NCBI GenBank assembly: GCA_020852955.1
Contig: JADYZW010000038.1
Location: 1 to 38,406, forward strand
DNA from: Deltaproteobacteria bacterium
GTDB taxonomy: Bacteria; Desulfobacterota; Binatia; UTPRO1
Direction: 5' to 3'
DNA length: 38,406 nt
Below are positions 34,476 to 38,406 of this stretch, one piece after another. Both the position numbers and the translations under genes were made by a program. Below the pieces are notes generated by a model, which was given only the letters and a program-made list of their open reading frames with translations, had not been told where the DNA came from and searched no databases. Within the stretch, counting starts at the first letter, position 1. Each line of letters begins with the position of its first letter.

Positions 34476-36341
34476 TCAGAACGCCGTCGAGAACCCCCCG
34501 TCGGGCATGTCGAGCGCGCTCCGGTCGCCGCTCACGATGGCGCCGACCTTCGCGTGCACGGCGGGCAGAACGAAGTTGACGAAGTGCTTCGCCGCCATCA
34601 CCTTGCCGCTGTAGAAGTCGACCTCGTGCCGGTTCGGCTCGTCGTCGTCGACGTCCTCGTCCTTGGTGCGCTTCGCGTCGGCGACGACCGCGGCGCCGAG
34701 CAGGAGGTGCGCGATGGCCACGTCGGCCATCACCTCGAGAAACGGATTCGCGACGAGCGTCACCTGGTCGATCTTGCCGCTCATGAAGAACTCCATGAGC
34801 GACCCGGCGGCGCGCTGCAGCGCCGCCGACGCTTCGCCGAGCGCGCGGATCTCGGCGCCGAGGCCCGGCTTGTCGGAGTGCGCGGCCACGAACTCGGCGA
34901 TCTCGGTCAGGAACGCGGTGAAGTTCTCGCCGCCGTGCTGTTGGAGCTTCCGCGCGACGAGATCGAGCGCCTGGATATGGTTCGTGCCCTCGTAGATCGA
35001 GAAGATCTTGGCGTCGCGGCAGTATTGCTCGACCGGGTTGTCCTGGACGTAGCCGGCGCCGCCGTACGTCTGGATGGCGAGCTCGGCGACGCGGAACGCC
35101 TGGTCGGCGCAGTAGGCTTTCACGATCGGCGTGAGCAGATCCACCTGGCCCTGGTGATAGATTGCCTTCGCCTCGTCGACCGCGTGGAGCGCGTGCGCCA
35201 GATCGGCGTGCAGCGCGACCTTCACGCAGAGGGTTCGCATGCCTTCGACCTTTGCCTTCATCTCGACCAGCATGCGGCGCACGTCGGAGTGCTCGATGAT
35301 CGGCACGCGCGGCGCGTTCGGATCCTTGAACTGGCGGACCGACGAGCCCTGCAGGCGCTCGCGCGCATAGCGGAGCGCGTTCAGGTACGCCGCCGACGCG
35401 ACCGAAAGCCCCTGCACGCCGACGGCGATGCGCGCGCCGTTCATCATGCGGAACATCTGCTTCATGCCCATGTGCGGCTTGCCGCCGACGAGGATGCCAC
35501 GGCAGCCGTCGTTCTCGCCGAAGTTGAGCACGGCGGTCGCGGAGGCGCGGATGCCGAGCTTGTGCTCGATCGAGGCGGTGGTGACGTCGTTCGACCCGCC
35601 GAGCGAGCCGTCCTCGTTCACCCAGATCTTCGGCACGATGAAGAGCGAGATGCCCTGCGTGCCGGTGGGGGCGCCCTCGATGCGCGCGAGCACGAGGTGG
35701 ACGATGTTCTCGGCGAGGTCGTGGTCGCCGGCCGAGATCCAGCACTTCGTCCCCGTGATCGCGTAGACGTTGCCTTCGAGGTGCCTGGCCCGAGTCTTGG
35801 CGGCGCCGACGTCGGATCCGGCGTGCGGCTCCGAGAGGCACATGGTGCCGGCGAAACGGCCGTCGACCATGGGCGGGAGGAAGCGCGCGCGGTCCTCGGG
35901 GAGGGCGAAGTTCGAGATCACGTCGGCCGCGCCGTGCGTCAGGCCGGAGTACATGTTGAAGGCGCAGTTGGCGCCGCTCTGCAGCTCCTCGAGGACGACC
36001 GCGATCGCGTGCGGTCCGCCGAGGCCGCCGTCGGCGACCGGCATCGGGAACGCCATGAGGCCGAGCTCGAAGAGCTTCTTCCAGGCGTCCTTGAAGCCCG
36101 CCGGCGTCGTGCAGACGCCGCGCTCGAGCGTGCACCCCGCGCGGTCGGCGGCGCCGTTGAGCGGACCCGTCACCTCGTTCACGAAGCGGTGGCACTGGGC
36201 GATGATCGCGTCGCACTCGTCGCGGGAGATGTGCGAGAACGCTTCGAGCGCGAAGAGCTGCTCGACGTTCAGGTGCTCGTAGAGCGTGAACTCGATCGCG
36301 CGCAGATCGGCCTTGTAGTGGTTCACCGCGGCTTCGGGCAT
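34476..36341 (-). CDS. Acyl-CoA dehydrogenase, long (about 620-aa) DmdC-like type
   Basis: A 621-residue FAD enzyme that introduces a 2,3-double bond into an acyl-CoA. The N-terminal extension YKADLRAIEFTLYEHLNVE is typical of the long branch that includes 3-methylmercaptopropionyl-CoA dehydrogenase (DmdC). FAD-binding signatures are TMCLSEPHAGSDVGAAKTRA and GTKCWISAGDHDL; the second signature is YGGAGYVQDNPVEQYCRDAK, and the catalytic Glu is in SIYEGTNHIQALDL. A helical domain of about 170 residues follows (VDFYSGKVMAAKHFVNF). The ATG at 36341 is chosen for AAAGGA 10 nt upstream and the conserved N-terminus. No partner genes adjoin, so the substrate is open; fatty acyl-CoA is the default. 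Confidence 0.95.
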   Translation of the reverse strand: MPEAAVNHYKADLRAIEFTLYEHLNVEQLFALEAFSHISRDECDAIIAQCHRFVNEVTGPLNGAADRAGCTLERGVCTTPAGFKDAWKKLFELGLMAFPMPVADGGLGGPHAIAVVLEELQSGANCAFNMYSGLTHGAADVISNFALPEDRARFLPPMVDGRFAGTMCLSEPHAGSDVGAAKTRARHLEGNVYAITGTKCWISAGDHDLAENIVHLVLARIEGAPTGTQGISLFIVPKIWVNEDGSLGGSNDVTTASIEHKLGIRASATAVLNFGENDGCRGILVGGKPHMGMKQMFRMMNGARIAVGVQGLSVASAAYLNALRYARERLQGSSVRQFKDPNAPRVPIIEHSDVRRMLVEMKAKVEGMRTLCVKVALHADLAHALHAVDEAKAIYHQGQVDLLTPIVKAYCADQAFRVAELAIQTYGGAGYVQDNPVEQYCRDAKIFSIYEGTNHIQALDLVARKLQQHGGENFTAFLTEIAEFVAAHSDKPGLGAEIRALGEASAALQRAAGSLMEFFMSGKIDQVTLVANPFLEVMADVAIAHLLLGAAVVADAKRTKDEDVDDDEPNRHEVDFYSGKVMAAKHFVNFVLPAVHAKVGAIVSGDRSALDMPDGGFSTAF

Positions 36342-36651
36342 GGGGGTGAGTCCTTTCTCGTGGGCGGTCGGGACCACATCACGGTGACGCGGGTCGCGAA
36401 AAGCTGCCCTAAAATCCGCGGAAGTCAAGGTTTCCGATGCTTGACGACGTATCGCTCCACCGCTGACCAATTCCGAGAAGTCCGGGAGTGCGGAACGCGT
36501 CGAAGGGCGGAGCGGCCCGGCGCGGATCGCGGCCGATACGCCGCGTGGCCGTGCGGATTTGCGGCAGGTCGCGTGCTTGCGGCGCGCGCGGACCTGCGGC
36601 ATGCCTAATGACGGTCGCATGGCGGCACGGGGGTTGCATCGGGAGGTGGGT
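36342..36651. other. Divergent intergenic region, no gene recognised
   Basis: 310 nt between the acyl-CoA dehydrogenase and the small secreted protein. It contains a plus-strand TAAAAT (36411-36416) and, on the opposite strand nearby, TTGACT, but neither has a partner element at normal spacing. GGGAGG just before 36652 is the ribosome binding site of the small gene. Nothing else is supported. Confidence 0.4.
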
Positions 36652-36930
36652 ATGGACGGTCGATCGAATCGGCGCGGACGGACGGCGGTGCGCGCGGCGG
36701 CCGTGGCGATCGCGGCCGCGGTGGTTTCGCCCGTGCCGGCGCACGCCGACTTCTGGTGCTGGCTCCTCGGCGATTGCGGCGACGGAGGTCGCGGGAGCAC
36801 GTCGGCGCGCGAAACGTCGCCGGAGCAGGGCGCACCCGAGATCGATCCGGGGACGCTCGCCGGAGCGGCTGCGGTCGCGGCCGGCGGCGCCGCGCTGCTC
36901 GGCGATCGCGTGCGTCGTCGCCGCCGCTAG
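36652..36930 (+). CDS. Small secreted protein with PEP-CTERM-like C-terminal tail
   Basis: A 92-residue protein with a signal peptide (RTAVRAAAVAIAAAVVSPV, cleavage near AHA-DF), a short Trp/Cys-containing core (DFWCWLLGDCGDGG), and a tail made of a conserved-looking motif (PEIDPGTLAG), a short hydrophobic segment (AAAVAAGGAALL) and an Arg cluster (RVRRRRR). This order of motif, helix and basic end is that of exosortase/PEP-CTERM sorting signals. No exosortase gene is in the window. ATG 36652 is chosen because GGGAGG precedes it and it starts the signal peptide. The TAG stop is part of the left CTAG flank of the repeat element that follows. Confidence 0.7.
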   Translation: MDGRSNRRGRTAVRAAAVAIAAAVVSPVPAHADFWCWLLGDCGDGGRGSTSARETSPEQGAPEIDPGTLAGAAAVAAGGAALLGDRVRRRRR

Positions 36931-37020
36931 GGAAGCTCTGCACAGATCGCGTCCGAGCGAGAAGGTCGATCGCGGATGGATCGGCCTTCGCAGCCGGGAA
37001 TCCGTGTCGAGCTTCCCTAG
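36927..37020. mobile_element. Probable MITE: terminal inverted repeats with CTAG flanks and internal hairpin
   Basis: A 94-bp unit flanked by CTAG at 36927-36930 and 37017-37020. The inner 86 bp begin and end with 17-bp inverted repeats, GGAAGCTCTGCACAGAT (36931-36947) and the complement of 37000-37016, GGAAGCTCGACACGGAT; 14 of 17 bases match, the first 8 perfectly. Inside, GAAGGTCGATC (36961-36971) pairs with GATCGGCCTTC (36979-36989) through one wobble pair, leaving a 7-nt loop. No coding capacity. The CTAG duplication fits the YTAR target preference known for the IS5 group, so I infer a nonautonomous element moved by an IS5-type transposase. Confidence 0.5.
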
Positions 37021-37058
37021 TCCGCGCGCGGAGCTTCTGGCCCTCTCCGCGCGCCGCC

Positions 37059-37088
37059 TTCGACGTCCGCGACGCGGCACGCTAGGAT
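37059..37088 (+). promoter_or_regulatory. Candidate leaderless promoter of glnS
   Basis: TAGGAT (37083-37088) lies 9 nt before the ATG at 37098, with TTCGAC (37059-37064) 18 nt upstream of it as a weak -35. No Shine-Dalgarno is present, which agrees with a leaderless or very short-leader transcript. It lies just outside the repeat element. Confidence 0.4.
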
Positions 37089-37097
37089 CCCGCGTCC

Positions 37098-38406
37098 ATG
37101 GCCGAGCGCGCCCCCGAGTCCCCGTCGCATTTCATCCGTGAGATCATCGAGGACGACCTCCGCACCGGGAAGCACGCGCGCGTCGTCACGCGTTTTCCTC
37201 CCGAGCCGAACGGCTATCTGCACATCGGGCACGCCAAGAGCATCTGCCTGAACTTCGGCCTGGCGCGGCAGTACGGCGGCGTCTGCCACCTGCGCTTCGA
37301 CGACACGAACCCCGCCAGGGAGGACGTCGAGTACGTCGATGCCATCATGGAGGACGTCCGCTGGCTCGGCTTCGACTGGGGCGACAAGCTCTTCTATGCC
37401 TCGGACTACTTCGAGCAGCTCTACGCGTTCGCGATGCGGCTCGTGGACGAGGGGAAGGCGTACGTGGACAGCCTCTCGGCCGACGAGATCCGCGCCCACC
37501 GCGGAACCTTCACCGAACCCGGCCGCAACAGCCCCTACCGCGAGCGGAGCGTCGTCGAGAATCGGGACCTCTTCACGCGCATGCGCGCCGGCGAGTTCCC
37601 CGACGGGGCGCACGTGCTGCGGGCGAAGATCGACATGGCGTCGCCGAACCTCAACATGCGCGACCCCACGCTCTACCGGATCCGCCGCATCGGCCACCAC
37701 CGTACCGGCGACCAGTGGTGCATCTACCCGCTCTACGACTTCACGCACTGCCTCTCGGACATGCTGGAAGGAATCACGCACTCCATCTGCACGCTCGAGT
37801 TCGAGAACCACCGGCCGCTCTACGACTGGGTTCTCGACGAGCTCGCGACCCTGTGCCACCCGCAGCAGATCGAGTTCGCGCGGCTGAACCTGAGCTACAC
37901 GGTGATGAGCAAGCGGAAGCTTCTCGCGCTCGTACAGGGCGGTCACGTGCGCGGCTGGGACGATCCCCGCATGCCCACGCTCTCGGGGTTCCGGCGCCGC
38001 GGCTACACGCCGGAGGCCATCCGCGACTTCTGCGAGAGCGTCGGCGTCGCCAAGCGCGACGGCACGGTCGACGTCGCGCAGCTCGAGCACGCTATCCGGG
38101 AGGACCTGAACAAGCGGGCGGCGCGGGTCATGGCGGTGCTGCGACCGCTGAAGGTCGTGATCGAGAACTACCCGGAGGATCGGGTCGAGGAGATGGAGGC
38201 GGTGAACAACCCGGAGGACCCCGCCGCCGGCACGCGCCGCCTGCCGTTCGGTCGCGAGCTCTACATCGAGCGGGACGATTTCATGGAGGAGCCGCCGAGC
38301 AAGTTCTTCCGGCTGGCGCCCGGGCGCGAGGTGCGCCTGCGCTACGCCTACATCATCAAGTGCGAGCGCGTGGTGAAGGACGCGAGCGGCGCCGTCGTCG
38401 AGCTGC
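37098..38406 (+). CDS. glnS: Glutaminyl-tRNA synthetase, 3'-truncated by window edge
   Basis: 436 residues of a class I aminoacyl-tRNA synthetase are visible; the frame is still open at the window end, and full-length GlnRS is about 550 aa. Opening [20 protein letters not shown] is GlnRS-like. The class signature is [17 protein letters not shown] (HIGH), and the second is [13 protein letters not shown] (KMSKS variant). [38 protein letters not shown] and [20 protein letters not shown] distinguish GlnRS from GluRS. The anticodon-binding beta-barrels begin near residue 345 ([16 protein letters not shown]). The enzyme charges tRNA-Gln directly; many bacteria instead use GatCAB amidation, so its presence is phylogenetically informative. 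Confidence 0.96.
   Translation, partial: MAERAPESPSHFIREIIEDDLRTGKHARVVTRFPPEPNGYLHIGHAKSICLNFGLARQYGGVCHLRFDDTNPAREDVEYVDAIMEDVRWLGFDWGDKLFYASDYFEQLYAFAMRLVDEGKAYVDSLSADEIRAHRGTFTEPGRNSPYRERSVVENRDLFTRMRAGEFPDGAHVLRAKIDMASPNLNMRDPTLYRIRRIGHHRTGDQWCIYPLYDFTHCLSDMLEGITHSICTLEFENHRPLYDWVLDELATLCHPQQIEFARLNLSYTVMSKRKLLALVQGGHVRGWDDPRMPTLSGFRRRGYTPEAIRDFCESVGVAKRDGTVDVAQLEHAIREDLNKRAARVMAVLRPLKVVIENYPEDRVEEMEAVNNPEDPAAGTRRLPFGRELYIERDDFMEEPPSKFFRLAPGREVRLRYAYIIKCERVVKDASGAVVEL

Noticed and set aside
36405..36450. Promoter pair for the acyl-CoA dehydrogenase (TTGACT with TAGGGC on the minus strand)
   Set aside because: The spacing is about 11 nt, too short for a sigma-70 promoter.

Overview
The window is GC-rich chromosomal DNA (roughly 70% G+C by eye) from a free-living, probably aerobic bacterium. 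It carries a replicative helicase, a non-mevalonate isoprenoid enzyme, an NtrBC-type two-component pair, c-type cytochromes, a PrkA-YeaH-SpoVR operon and a glutaminyl-tRNA synthetase. I read it as a lineage related to the former Deltaproteobacteria or to Binatota, Myxococcota or Methylomirabilota. That placement rests on composition, gene content and the Thr-Pro linker style of a secreted protein, and is not proven. Gene density is high. I found no tRNA, rRNA, CRISPR array, prophage or transposase gene, and no classical terminator with a clean U-tract.

Layout. 1-1593: two-subunit B12-dependent acyl-CoA mutase. 1642-3732 (minus): truncated PIN domain, single-domain response regulator, zinc alcohol dehydrogenase. 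3857-5642: metallo-beta-lactamase-fold hydrolase and a glycosyltransferase with an extra nucleotide-binding-like domain. 5643-6176 (minus): secreted TPR-like protein. 6600-11558: geranylgeranyl-reductase-type flavoprotein, thiolase, HAD phosphatase, small membrane protein and dnaB. 11560-14767 (minus): ntrB-like, ntrC-like and thiE, translationally coupled. 14868-17990: ispF, a convergent FmdB-type zinc-ribbon gene, then a Tat-exported subunit with a GMC oxidoreductase. 18099-24264 (minus): tetraheme-type secreted cytochrome, heme/beta-propeller/TPR lipoprotein, a triple-RidA-like protein and a secreted beta-helix protein. 24436-29104 (minus): spoVR, yeaH, prkA. 29531-31033: acyl-CoA synthetase. 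31178-33707: a divergent unknown gene beside a cobalt-type nitrile hydratase operon that ends in yhbY. 33754-36341 (minus): membrane-anchored thioredoxin-fold protein and a long acyl-CoA dehydrogenase. 36652-38406: a small secreted protein with a sorting-signal-like tail, a probable MITE, and the start of glnS.

How the genes fit together. Mutase, thiolase, acyl-CoA synthetase, acyl-CoA dehydrogenase and alcohol dehydrogenase point to fatty or branched acid catabolism, though they lie in separate units. Nitrile hydratase would turn nitriles into amides, but no amidase is in the window. PrkA/YeaH/SpoVR is the conserved stress and starvation module.

Most worth a second look: a 94-bp element at 36927-37020 with terminal inverted repeats and CTAG flanks; a protein made of three RidA-like repeats; a single-heme, beta-propeller, TPR lipoprotein next to a multiheme cytochrome; the unknown gene sharing a promoter region with nitrile hydratase; and a recurring TAGC/TAGG-type -10 element 6-9 nt before start codons, which suggests leaderless mRNAs.
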